Of a DNA stretch of 29,822 nt, positions 22,919 to 29,822 are shown one piece after another. Numbering within the stretch: the stretch's first letter is position 1; every line of letters starts with the position of its first letter. A program made the position numbers and the translations under genes. The notes beneath the pieces are model-generated. The model was given only the letters and a program-made list of their open reading frames with translations, ran no database searches and was not told the origin of the DNA. This DNA is from Saccharothrix sp. NRRL B-16348 (lineage in GTDB: Bacteria > Actinomycetota > Actinomycetes > Mycobacteriales > Pseudonocardiaceae), in NCBI RefSeq assembly GCF_001280085.1, contig NZ_LGED01000239.1, positions 1-29,822 of the forward strand. The letters run 5' to 3'.

Positions 22919-23004
22919 ACCGTCACACCGGTTGCGGGTCGCGGCCGGCCCGCCGACCATCGGCACGGGCCGTCGGCGCAGTCGAGCGGGCCAGGGGAGG
23001 TCCG

Positions 23005-23958
23005 GTGGCGAGTTCCGCGGCGGCGCTGCTGGCGGGTCTGGTCCTGCTGATCGCGGGCGCCGACCTCGTGGTGCGCCAAGGCACCGCCCTCGCCGCCCGG
23101 TTCGGCGTCAGCCCGCTCGTGGTGGGCATGACCGTGGTCTCCCTCGGCACGAGCCTGCCGGAGCTGGCCATCGGCATCAACGCCGCCGGGCAGGGCAACG
23201 CCGGGCTCGCGGTGGGCAACATCGTGGGCACGAACCTGGTCAACGTCCTGCTCATCCTCGGGCTGAGCGCGCTGATCCGCCCCGTCGTGTTCGAACCCAG
23301 GACGCTGCGCTTCGACCTGCCGGTCATGACCGGCGCGGCGGTGCTGCTCCTCGTGCTGGCGCTCGACGGCTCGCTCACGAACGCGGACGGGGTGTGGCTG
23401 TGCGCCTACGGTGCCGCCTACCTCGGGCTGATGGTCGTCCACACCAGACGGCAAGCGGCGGCGTCCACCGGCGCACCGGCCACCGCCGCGAAGACCCGAC
23501 CGGCCGCCCTCCAGGTGCTGCTGCTGGTCGCGGGCCTGGCCGTCATCGTCGTCGGGTCGGAGTTCCTCGTGGACGGTGCGGTGCGGATCGCCCGCGTCTG
23601 GGGCGCGAGCGACACGTTCATCGGCCTGACCGTCGTCGCGATCGGCACCTCGGCGCCCGAACTGGTCACCACGATCGTGTCCACGTTCCGCGGTGACCGG
23701 TCCCTCGCCCTGGGGAACCTCCTCGGCTCCAGCGTGTTCAACATCGCGCTCATCCTCGGGCCGACGATCCTCGCCGCGCCCGGCCCCGTCCCGGTGCCCG
23801 ACGACGTGCTGGCCCTGGACATGGTCCTCATGGTCGCCACCGCCCTCGTGTGCGTGCCCGCCTTCTTCACCCGCAGACAGCTGACCCGCGTCGAGGGCGG
23901 CGCCTTCGTGGCGGCCTACGTGCTGTACACGACCTGGCTGCTCACGACGCGGCTGTGA
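23005..23958 (+). CDS. Calcium/sodium:cation exchanger (CaCA family, YrbG-like)
   Basis: A 317-residue membrane protein with about ten hydrophobic segments. The two inverted alpha-repeats that define the CaCA superfamily are clear: VSLGTSLPELAIGINAAG followed by VGNIVGTNLVNVLLILG (residues ~48-92), and VAIGTSAPELVTTIVSTF followed by LGNLLGSSVFNIALILG (~211-254). These carry the acidic and amide ligands for the transported cation. It should exchange Ca2+ (or another cation) for Na+ or H+ across the plasma membrane. GTG at 23005 has GGGGAGG upstream; the frame is open further 5' but without a hydrophobic start. It is probably monocistronic, closed by a hairpin. Confidence 0.92.
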   Translation: MASSAAALLAGLVLLIAGADLVVRQGTALAARFGVSPLVVGMTVVSLGTSLPELAIGINAAGQGNAGLAVGNIVGTNLVNVLLILGLSALIRPVVFEPRTLRFDLPVMTGAAVLLLVLALDGSLTNADGVWLCAYGAAYLGLMVVHTRRQAAASTGAPATAAKTRPAALQVLLLVAGLAVIVVGSEFLVDGAVRIARVWGASDTFIGLTVVAIGTSAPELVTTIVSTFRGDRSLALGNLLGSSVFNIALILGPTILAAPGPVPVPDDVLALDMVLMVATALVCVPAFFTRRQLTRVEGGAFVAAYVLYTTWLLTTRL

Positions 23959-23963
23959 GCACG

Positions 23964-23991
23964 CGCCCCGACACGTCACCCGATCGGGGCG
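23964..23991 (+). terminator. Probable terminator after the cation exchanger gene
   Basis: CGCCCCGA (23964-23971) pairs with TCGGGGCG (23984-23991) around a 12-base loop and is followed by TTTA. It starts 5 bases past the stop. Confidence 0.6.
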
Positions 23992-24019
23992 TTTACCGTC
24001 GGTGCAGGTAGAAGCCCTT

Positions 24020-24048
24020 TTGCACGGCCACCGACCCGGACCTACCGT
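24020..24048 (+). promoter_or_regulatory. Promoter of the nhaC-arcD-arcA operon
   Basis: TTGCAC at 24020-24025 and TACCGT at 24043-24048 form a -35/-10 pair separated by exactly 17 bases, fitting the actinobacterial housekeeping pattern (TTGNNN, TANNNT). It implies a leader of about 90 bases before the ATG at 24144. Confidence 0.6.
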
Positions 24049-24143
24049 GATTGGGCCATGCCGGATTCTGCGCGGGACGACGACCGGCCGCGGGTGCCGC
24101 GACCGGGGCTCCCCGTGCGCCGGTGCGGTCCACCGGGGCGCAC

Positions 24144-25628
24144 ATGACCGACACCGGCAGCCACCGGCACGTCCGCGCCCCGTCGCTCGTGGACGCGACC
24201 GTGCCGCTGGTCGCGCTGGTGGCGCTGATCGGCGGCTCGCTGGCCCTGTTCGGACTGGACGCGCTCGACGGCCCCATCCAGGTCGCGCTCGTGCTCTGCG
24301 CGATGATCGCGGCGCTCGTCGTGCTCAAGAACGGCCACCGCTGGGACGAGGTCGAAGCCGCCAGCCAACGCGCGCTCACCTCCATCACCAGCGCGGTGTT
24401 CATCCTGCTGGCGGTCGGCGCGCTCATCGGCACGTGGAACCTGTCCGGCACCATCCCGACACTGGTGTACTACGGGATCCAGGCCCTCTCACCCACCTGG
24501 TACTACGCGGCCACCGCGCTGATCTGCGGCGTCGTCGCGATGTCGATCGGCAGCTCGTGGACGACCGCGGCCACGATCGGCGTCGGCCTGGTCGGCATCG
24601 CGCTGATGCTCGGCCTGTCGCCCGGCATCACGGCCGGCGCGGTGATCTCCGGCGCCTACCTCGGCGACAAGCTCTCACCGCTATCGGAGACGACCGTCCT
24701 CACCGCGCAACTGGCCAAGGTGGACGTCTACGAGCACATCAAACGCCAGGCGTGGACCTCGCTGCCCGCGTTCGGCCTCGCGTTCACCCTGTTCGCGCTG
24801 ATCGGCCTGTTCTGGGGACCGGCGCCGACCGACGCGGGCGACACCACCTCCGAGCTGAACGCGCTGGCCGACATCTACTGGATCACACCGCTCAACCTGC
24901 TGCCGCTGGTGCTCCTCGCGGTCCTGTCCGTCCGCAAGGTTCCCGCGTCGCTCGCCCTGATCGCCTCGGCGCTCTTCGCCGGGCTCCTCGCCGTGTTCAC
25001 CCAGCACGACGTCGTGCGGGCCTTCGTCGCCGCACCCGGCCTCGACCCGGTGCGGACCGGGATCCAGGCCGTGTGGCAGGCGCTGGCCACCGGCTTCTCG
25101 ATGGACTCCGGCATCGGCGACATCGACCGGCTGCTGTCGCGCGGCGGCATGGACAGCATGCTGCTCACCCTGTGGCTGATCATCGGCGCGGTCACGTTCG
25201 GCACCGTGCTCGAGGAGTTCGGCCTGATCAACCGCCTGATCGACCCGATGATCCGCGCGGCGAAGGGCACCGGGCGGCTGTTCGTCACGGTGTTCGCCAC
25301 CGCGTTCGGGCTCAACATCGTCGCGGGCGACCAGTACATCGCGCTCGTGCTGCCGTCCAAGGTCTTCCGGGCCGAGTTCGCCAGGCGGGGACTCGCGCCG
25401 ACCAACCTGTCCCGGCTGGCCGCCGACAGCGGCACGGTCACCTCGCCGTTGGTGCCGTGGAACTCCTGCGGCGCCTTCATGAGCGCGGCACTGGGCGTGT
25501 CGACGCTGCTGTACCTGCCGTTCTGCTTCTTCAACATCGCCAGCCCGCTGCTGAGCGTGGTCTACGGGTTCACGGGCTTCCGGATCGAAAGGGTGCGGCC
25601 GACCGGCGCCGAGCCGGCCGACGCGTGA
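24144..25628 (+). CDS. nhaC: NhaC-family Na+/H+ antiporter
   Basis: A 494-residue polytopic membrane protein with about 11-12 hydrophobic segments. The segment VAMSIGSSWTTAATIGVGL, with ISGAYLGDKLSPLSETTVL after it, is characteristic of NhaC proteins, as are FGLNIVAGDQYIALVLP and DSGTVTSPLVPWNSCGAFM near the end. It should swap Na+ for H+, or a related exchange. ATG at 24144 (MTDTGSHRHV) is chosen; upstream extension in frame has no hydrophobic or conserved start. It is the first gene of a tight operon, 13 bases before the arginine:ornithine antiporter gene. A pH-balancing role beside ammonia-releasing arginine deiminase is plausible but inferred. Some NhaC relatives carry organic solutes, so a direct part in amino-acid exchange is possible. 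Confidence 0.88.
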   Translation: MTDTGSHRHVRAPSLVDATVPLVALVALIGGSLALFGLDALDGPIQVALVLCAMIAALVVLKNGHRWDEVEAASQRALTSITSAVFILLAVGALIGTWNLSGTIPTLVYYGIQALSPTWYYAATALICGVVAMSIGSSWTTAATIGVGLVGIALMLGLSPGITAGAVISGAYLGDKLSPLSETTVLTAQLAKVDVYEHIKRQAWTSLPAFGLAFTLFALIGLFWGPAPTDAGDTTSELNALADIYWITPLNLLPLVLLAVLSVRKVPASLALIASALFAGLLAVFTQHDVVRAFVAAPGLDPVRTGIQAVWQALATGFSMDSGIGDIDRLLSRGGMDSMLLTLWLIIGAVTFGTVLEEFGLINRLIDPMIRAAKGTGRLFVTVFATAFGLNIVAGDQYIALVLPSKVFRAEFARRGLAPTNLSRLAADSGTVTSPLVPWNSCGAFMSAALGVSTLLYLPFCFFNIASPLLSVVYGFTGFRIERVRPTGAEPADA

Positions 25629-25641
25629 ACAGGTGACGACG

Positions 25642-27081
25642 ATGACGGTGACCGAAGCCAAGAAGTCGCGGCAGCTGCCGTTGCTGACGATGACCGCGAT
25701 GGTGGTCGGCTCGATGGTCGGCGCCGGGGTGTTCTCGCTGCCCCGCAACTTCGCCCAGGCCACCGGCGTGTTCGGCGCGCTGGTCGCGTGGACGATCGCG
25801 GGCGTCGGCATGCTCATGCTCGCGTTCGTGTTCCAGGCCCTCGCGGTGCGCAAGCCCGAGCTCGACGCCGGCGTGTACGCGTACGCGAAAGCCGGTTTCG
25901 GCGAGTTCCCCGGCTTCTTCTCCGCGTTCGGGTACTGGGCGAGCGCGTGCGTCGGCAACGTCAGCTACTGGGTGCTGATCAAATCGACCCTCGGCACCGT
26001 GATCCCCGGCCTGGGCGAGGGGAACACCGTGCTCGCCGTGGCGATCTCGGCCGTCGGCGTGTGGGCGTTCCACTACATGATCACGCGTGGCATCAAGGAG
26101 GCCGCCGCGATCAACCGGATCGTCACCATCGCCAAACTCGTCCCCATCCTGACGTTCGTCGTGATCCTCGCCGTCACGCTGAAGACCGGCGTGTTCTCGG
26201 CCAACTTCTGGGGCGGCACCGAACCGTCGGCGGGCGCGCTGTTCGAGCAGGTCCGGTCGACGATGCTGATCACGGTGTTCGTCTTCCTCGGCGTCGAGGG
26301 CGCCAGCGTCTACTCGCGCTACGCCCGCAAGCGGTCCGACGTCGGCCGGGCGACGGTGCTCGGCTTCCTCAGCGTGCTGGCGCTGTTCGCGTCGGTGACG
26401 CTGCTGTCCTACGGCACGTTGGGCAAGGAAGACCTCGCCGGGCTGCGGCAGCCGTCGATGATGGGCGTGCTGGAGTCCGTCGTCGGCACGTGGGGGTCGG
26501 CGTTCATCGGCATCGGCCTGATCGTCTCGGTGCTCGGCGCCTACCTCGCGTGGACCCTGATGGCCGCCGAGGTGCTGTTCGTCGCCGCGAAGGACGACGA
26601 CATGCCGCGCTTCCTCAAGCGCGAGAACCGCCAGGGCGTGCCGATCGCGGCACTGATCATGTCGAGCACGCTCATCACCGCGGTGCTGTTCGTGACCCTG
26701 TTCTCCGACGACGCCTTCACGTTCACCCTCAAGCTGTGCAGCTCGCTGTCGCTCATCCCGTACCTGCTGGCGGCCGGGTACGCGTTGCGGCTCGGCGCGA
26801 CCGGTGAGACGTACGAGCACGACAGCAGCCGCCGCGGCAAGGAAGTGGCGTTCGCGGCCGTCGCCACCCTCTACACCGCGTTCCTGATCTTCGCGGCCGG
26901 CATCGAGTTCCTGCTGCTGTCGTTCATCATCTACGCGCCCGGCACGATCCTGTTCGTCATGGCACGCCGTGAGCAGGGCAGGCGCGTCTTCTCCCCCGCC
27001 GAGCTGGCGCTGTTCGTCCTCGCGGTCCTCCTGGCCGTGCTCGGCATCATCGGCCTGGCCACGGGCCTGATCGTCATCTAA
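25642..27081 (+). CDS. arcD: Arginine:ornithine antiporter (APC family, ArcD-like)
   Basis: A 479-residue APC-superfamily carrier with about 12-13 membrane segments. The first helix has the substrate-binding glycine motif [18 protein letters not shown], and [17 protein letters not shown] is typical of the basic amino acid/polyamine antiporter branch to which ArcD belongs. It should import arginine in exchange for ornithine or citrulline. Specificity is assigned mainly from the adjacent arginine deiminase gene, 16 bases downstream; lysine, agmatine or other antiport cannot be excluded. ATG at 25642 is preferred over GTG at 25633 because AGGTGA lies 5 bases before it. It sits between nhaC and arcA in one operon. 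Confidence 0.88.
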   Translation: MTVTEAKKSRQLPLLTMTAMVVGSMVGAGVFSLPRNFAQATGVFGALVAWTIAGVGMLMLAFVFQALAVRKPELDAGVYAYAKAGFGEFPGFFSAFGYWASACVGNVSYWVLIKSTLGTVIPGLGEGNTVLAVAISAVGVWAFHYMITRGIKEAAAINRIVTIAKLVPILTFVVILAVTLKTGVFSANFWGGTEPSAGALFEQVRSTMLITVFVFLGVEGASVYSRYARKRSDVGRATVLGFLSVLALFASVTLLSYGTLGKEDLAGLRQPSMMGVLESVVGTWGSAFIGIGLIVSVLGAYLAWTLMAAEVLFVAAKDDDMPRFLKRENRQGVPIAALIMSSTLITAVLFVTLFSDDAFTFTLKLCSSLSLIPYLLAAGYALRLGATGETYEHDSSRRGKEVAFAAVATLYTAFLIFAAGIEFLLLSFIIYAPGTILFVMARREQGRRVFSPAELALFVLAVLLAVLGIIGLATGLIVI

Positions 27082-27097
27082 CGAGAGGGACAAGGAC

Positions 27098-28348
27098 ATG
27101 ACCGACACGGCTCGACGCCCGTCCGCGGCGTACGGCGTGCACTCCGAGGTCGGCACCCTGCGCAAGGTGCTCGTCTGCGCACCCGGCCTCGCCCACGCCA
27201 GGCTGACCCCGAGCAACTGCGACGACCTGCTGTTCGACGACGTGATGTGGGTGCAGAACGCCGTCCGCGACCACTTCGACTTCATGGCCAAGCTGCGGGA
27301 ACGCGGCGTCGACGTGGTGGAGCTGCACAACCTGCTCACCGAGACCCTCGACGTGCCGGGCGCCAAGACCTGGCTGCTCGACCGGAAGATCGTCGCCGAC
27401 GAGGTCGGGCTCGGCCTGGTGGACGACACGCGCGCGTTCCTGGAAGGCCTGGAGCACCGCAGGCTGGCGGAGTACCTGATCGGTGGGCTGTCCACCACGG
27501 ACCTGCCACCGGACTTCCGCCCCGGCTACCTCGCGCTCGCCCGCGAGTCGACCGGCGTGCCCGAGTACCTGATGCCGCCGCTGCCGAACACGCTCTACAC
27601 CCGCGACACCACGTGCTGGCTCTACGGGGGCGTGACCCTCAACCCCCTGTACTGGCCGGCGCGGCACGACGAGACGTTGCTGATGAAGGCGGTCTACGGG
27701 TTCCACCCGGACTTCGTGGGCTCGACCGTCTGGTGGGGCGACCCCGAACGGCAGTGGGGGCTGTCCACGCTGGAAGGCGGAGACGTGATGCCGGTGGGCA
27801 ACGGCGTCGTGCTGGTCGGCATGAGCGAGCGGTCGTCCCGCCAGGCCATCACCCAGCTGGCCGTAGCCCTGTTCGAGCGCGGCGCCGCCGAACGGGTGAT
27901 CGTCGCCGGCATGCCGAAGCTGCGCGCGGCCATGCACCTGGACACGGTCTTCACCTTCGCCGACCGCGACTGCGTGACGACGTTCCCGAACATCGTCGAC
28001 GGCATCCACACGTTCACCCTGCGCCCCGGCGACCCGATCGACGTGACCGAGGAGAAGCTGTCCTTCGTCGACGTCGTGGCCGACTCCCTCAACCTGCCCA
28101 AACTGCGCATCGTGGAAACCGCCGGCGACGCCTACACCGCCCAGCGCAGCCAGTGGGACAGCGGCAACAACCTGGTCGCGGTCGAACCCGGCGTGGTCGT
28201 CGCCTACGACCGCAACACCGAGACCAACTCACGACTGCGCAAGGCAGGCATCGAAGTGATCACCATCGTCGGCGCCGAACTGGGCCGCGGCCGCGGCGGC
28301 GGCCACTGCATGACCTGCCCCATCTCCCGCGACCCGATCGACTACTGA
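27098..28348 (+). CDS. arcA: Arginine deiminase
   Basis: A 416-residue enzyme of the guanidino-group-modifying superfamily that hydrolyses free L-arginine to citrulline and ammonia. It has the standard length and all landmark motifs: [19 protein letters not shown] at the start, the LLFDDVMWV segment, YTRDTT, the acidic EGGD (Glu226), MHLDTVF with His280, and nucleophile Cys404 in [10 protein letters not shown]. These match free arginine deiminase (ArcA) rather than a peptidyl-arginine deiminase. AGAGGG and AAGGA lie before the ATG. It is the last gene of the nhaC-arcD-arcA operon. The pathway partners ornithine carbamoyltransferase and carbamate kinase are not in the ~1.5 kb downstream, so ATP recovery, if any, uses genes elsewhere. 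Confidence 0.95.
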   Translation: MTDTARRPSAAYGVHSEVGTLRKVLVCAPGLAHARLTPSNCDDLLFDDVMWVQNAVRDHFDFMAKLRERGVDVVELHNLLTETLDVPGAKTWLLDRKIVADEVGLGLVDDTRAFLEGLEHRRLAEYLIGGLSTTDLPPDFRPGYLALARESTGVPEYLMPPLPNTLYTRDTTCWLYGGVTLNPLYWPARHDETLLMKAVYGFHPDFVGSTVWWGDPERQWGLSTLEGGDVMPVGNGVVLVGMSERSSRQAITQLAVALFERGAAERVIVAGMPKLRAAMHLDTVFTFADRDCVTTFPNIVDGIHTFTLRPGDPIDVTEEKLSFVDVVADSLNLPKLRIVETAGDAYTAQRSQWDSGNNLVAVEPGVVVAYDRNTETNSRLRKAGIEVITIVGAELGRGRGGGHCMTCPISRDPIDY

Positions 28349-28452
28349 CCGAAATCGCCGCCGCCCCCTCCCTCGCCCAACACATCACGATCCCGCGGCG
28401 TCGGCCGCCGTAGCATTCATCGCCGGACAAAGCGCTACCTCACACCACTGGC

Positions 28453-28686
28453 TCAGACGCTCTCCCGGTCGTACTCCACACGTGCCCGATCCACCTCGGC
28501 CATGTGCGACTCGGCCCCTCCTTTCTGACTCACCCCCTCAATCCGCGCGGAAAGCTCGGAATACCGCATCCGACCGCCGAGCAGCCCCAACGCCACAATC
28601 GCGAGACTCGCCCACTTGTCACCGATCGTGTCGAGCAACCGCCGACTGGGACAGAAGCGGCGAACGCATTGAATCGCGTCGCCCAC
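28453..28686 (-). pseudogene. Truncated HxlR-family transcriptional regulator
   Basis: The reading frame carries the beginning of an HxlR winged-helix domain: the redox-type cysteine in RRFCPSRRLLDTIGDKW, then RMRYSELSARIEGVSQK. The family normally continues directly after GVSQK with MLTQTLRELERDGL and a C-terminal helix. Here it jumps to an unrelated short stretch and RVEYDRESV, which may be the family's later RVEYELT segment, then stops. About 40 residues are lost internally and the C-terminus is missing, so a functional dimeric repressor is unlikely. The frame is open 5' to 28806; GTG at 28686 is used as a nominal start. It diverges from a decayed oxidoreductase gene, the arrangement in which intact HxlR genes are often found. 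Confidence 0.7.
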
Positions 28687-28713
28687 CAACTGCGTCCATG
28701 AAAGGCACCCACC

Positions 28714-29403
28714 GTGACGCTCGCCCTCGTCTCCCGCCCCGACACCTCCACCCCGCCGACGTGACGCTGCCCCACTCGGCCAGCACGACCTGCGCGTCCG
28801 CGTCATTGCGCCTCCGTCGACCCGCTCATCGCCCGCGAACCGGCCAGTGCGATCTTCGGCCTCACCGGCCTGGGCATGTCCCTGACCGGAATCGTCAGCG
28901 CGACCGGCACCGACGTCACCACGTTCACCGTCGGCGACCCATCGCCGCGGTGCATCCCGACTTCACCGCCCCGGCCCGCGCCCACGCCGAGGAAACCATC
29001 GTCCCGGCCGCCACCGCCGCCCTCCCCTCAACGCCCAAGCCGCCGCCCAACTCGTGCACCTTCTCGGACCGGCCAACGGAGGAACCTTGCTGATCACGGG
29101 CACCGCCGGCGCGGTAGGCGGCTACGCCGCCGTCCTGCACACGACCGCCCTCTCCGCCGTCCGCGACAACGGAACGTTCGTCGGCGTCCCGTCAGCCTCT
29201 TCAGCGACGCCCGAACGAGGCATCGACCTCGGCATCGTGTGCATCCACCCCGACCACACCCAACTGACGACCCTCCTCACCCAAGCCGCCACCGGCGTCC
29301 TCGAACCACGCGTCGCGGGCCACCACCCCTGACAAACGCCTCCGCCGCTTACGACAAAGTCGCCTCCAACGGACAACGCGGCCGCCGACTCCTGATCCCG
29401 TAA
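28714..29403 (+). pseudogene. Decayed MDR-family (quinone oxidoreductase-like) gene
   Basis: Pieces of a zinc-independent medium-chain dehydrogenase/reductase occur in order but in different frames. From the GTG at 28714 they are LALVSRPDTS, then HDLRVRVIA near 28780, then DPLIAREP and MSLTGIVSATGTDVTTFTVG (28876 on). A frame change near 28940 is followed by AAVHPDFTAPARAHAEET, LLITGTAGAVGGYAAV (the Rossmann glycine motif) and DNGTFVGVP, to a stop at 29332. The typical C-terminus AYDKVASNGQRGRRLLIP is in yet another frame to 29403. At least three frame changes plus deleted segments, including the catalytic middle, make it non-functional. A normal member would be ~310 residues. Confidence 0.75.
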
Positions 29404-29424
29404 CCAAAACCCACCCACACACGA

Positions 29425-29456
29425 CCGGTCCCGTGTTCACCCGAACACGGGACCGG
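29425..29456. terminator. Strong bidirectional terminator hairpin
   Basis: A perfect 14-bp stem (CCGGTCCCGTGTTC at 29425-29438, complement at 29443-29456) with loop ACCC. It lies between the end of the oxidoreductase remnant and the end of the minus-strand frame at 29484, so it can serve both strands. No T-tract is present. Confidence 0.85.
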
Positions 29457-29483
29457 CAGGCGCAGCGCGTAACGCCTCAGCGA

Positions 29484-29819
29484 TTAGGGATTCTGCGTCT
29501 CCGCATTCGCCGCTCGCGCCACCAGCGCACCGGCCGCGACGTGCGCCCGATCCAGACCAACAGCCAACAAGGTGGCGCGAATAACCGAGACAGGAACGCG
29601 GTTCCGCAGTACCAGCGCGGTGCGTTCGGTCTCGATGTCAAGCCGAGTCGCGACGTCAGCCGGCAGCATGACCGGGACGAGATCCGTCACGTCGTCGTAG
29701 ATGAGAGGTGGAACATCATTAGTCACCGCGCCAGCGTCGCCGGTCTGATCAACAAATACCAGTGCCCAATAGGCTGACAACCCCCGGAACCGAGCCCCCC
29801 GGTCCACCCCCCACCCCAC
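29484..29819 (-). CDS. Hypothetical protein at the window edge
   Basis: A 111-residue frame whose 5' end is 3 bases from the window edge, so the true start may lie outside. I recognise no domain. The middle (VPPLIYDDVTDLVPVMLPADVATRLDIETERTALVLRNRVP) has the composition of a folded protein rather than an antisense shadow. Base composition is less GC-biased here than in the rest of the window. The frame ends 27 bases before the bidirectional hairpin, which supports a transcript ending there. Confidence 0.4.
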   Translation of the reverse strand: MGWGVDRGARFRGLSAYWALVFVDQTGDAGAVTNDVPPLIYDDVTDLVPVMLPADVATRLDIETERTALVLRNRVPVSVIRATLLAVGLDRAHVAAGALVARAANAETQNP

Positions 29820-29822
29820 ACC

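Noticed and set aside
25570..27498. 642-residue minus-strand frame over the arginine operon
   Set aside because: Antisense shadow of arcD and arcA, with Arg/His/Glu-rich composition and no motif.
27098..28348. Reading the deiminase as the lasso-modifying peptidyl-arginine deiminase
   Set aside because: Motifs, length and operon partners all match free-arginine ArcA; kept only as a low-interest check.
28482..29093. 203-residue plus-strand frame
   Set aside because: It crosses the HxlR remnant in antisense and only partly shares frame with the oxidoreductase remnant. It is Pro/Arg/Thr-rich and not protein-like.

Overview
The window comes from the chromosome of a high-GC actinomycete. GC-rich third codon positions, frequent GTG starts, start/stop overlaps of the GTGA and ATGA type, twin-arginine signal peptides, a citrulassin-type lasso peptide precursor and a YbaB/EspC/type VII toxin cassette all fit a filamentous actinobacterium. 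The Pseudonocardiaceae (Saccharothrix, Lentzea, Actinosynnema) are my best guess, but this is inference only. I saw no rRNA, tRNA, insertion sequence, CRISPR array or phage gene.

Layout. (1) 27-2394: a tandem-PAS sensor kinase, a receiver-only response regulator and a STAS anti-anti-sigma factor. (2) 2678-3600: an intact citrulassin-family lasso precursor whose stop codon abuts the 3' part of an ABC exporter gene, so the maturation genes appear deleted. A second, frameshifted remnant of unknown function follows. (3) 3709-4839: a secreted beta-propeller protein, convergent with (4) 4844-8833 (minus), a large trypsin/STAND-NTPase/transmembrane/beta-propeller protein. (5) 9342-10019: a Tat-exported GH11 xylanase with a strong terminator. 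(6) 10125-12717: a type VII secretion toxin cassette with a YbaB-like protein, an EspC-like protein, a toxin with a CdiA-type C-terminal nuclease-like domain, and a presumed immunity protein. (7) 12681-17328: a VanRS-like two-component system divergent from a D,D-carboxypeptidase and a class C beta-lactamase-like serine hydrolase, which look like a cell-wall module. (8) 17318-18169 (minus): an alpha/beta hydrolase, divergent from (9) 18458-22918, which holds a glycosyltransferase fused to a degenerate Gfo/Idh/MocA-like domain, a benzoate-CoA-ligase-like enzyme and a 393-residue protein I do not recognise. (10) 23005-23958: a CaCA cation exchanger. (11) 24144-28348: an operon of an NhaC-type antiporter, an arginine:ornithine antiporter and arginine deiminase, behind a recognisable promoter. 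(12) 28453-29403: a decayed divergent pair, an HxlR regulator and an MDR oxidoreductase, closed by a strong hairpin. An uncharacterised reading frame lies at the right edge.

The most notable items are the orphan citrulassin precursor at a deletion scar, the type VII toxin cassette with a TTA codon in its first gene, the protease-STAND-propeller protein, and the glycosyltransferase/oxidoreductase-like fusion. All domain calls were made by eye from residues and motifs; no search was run.
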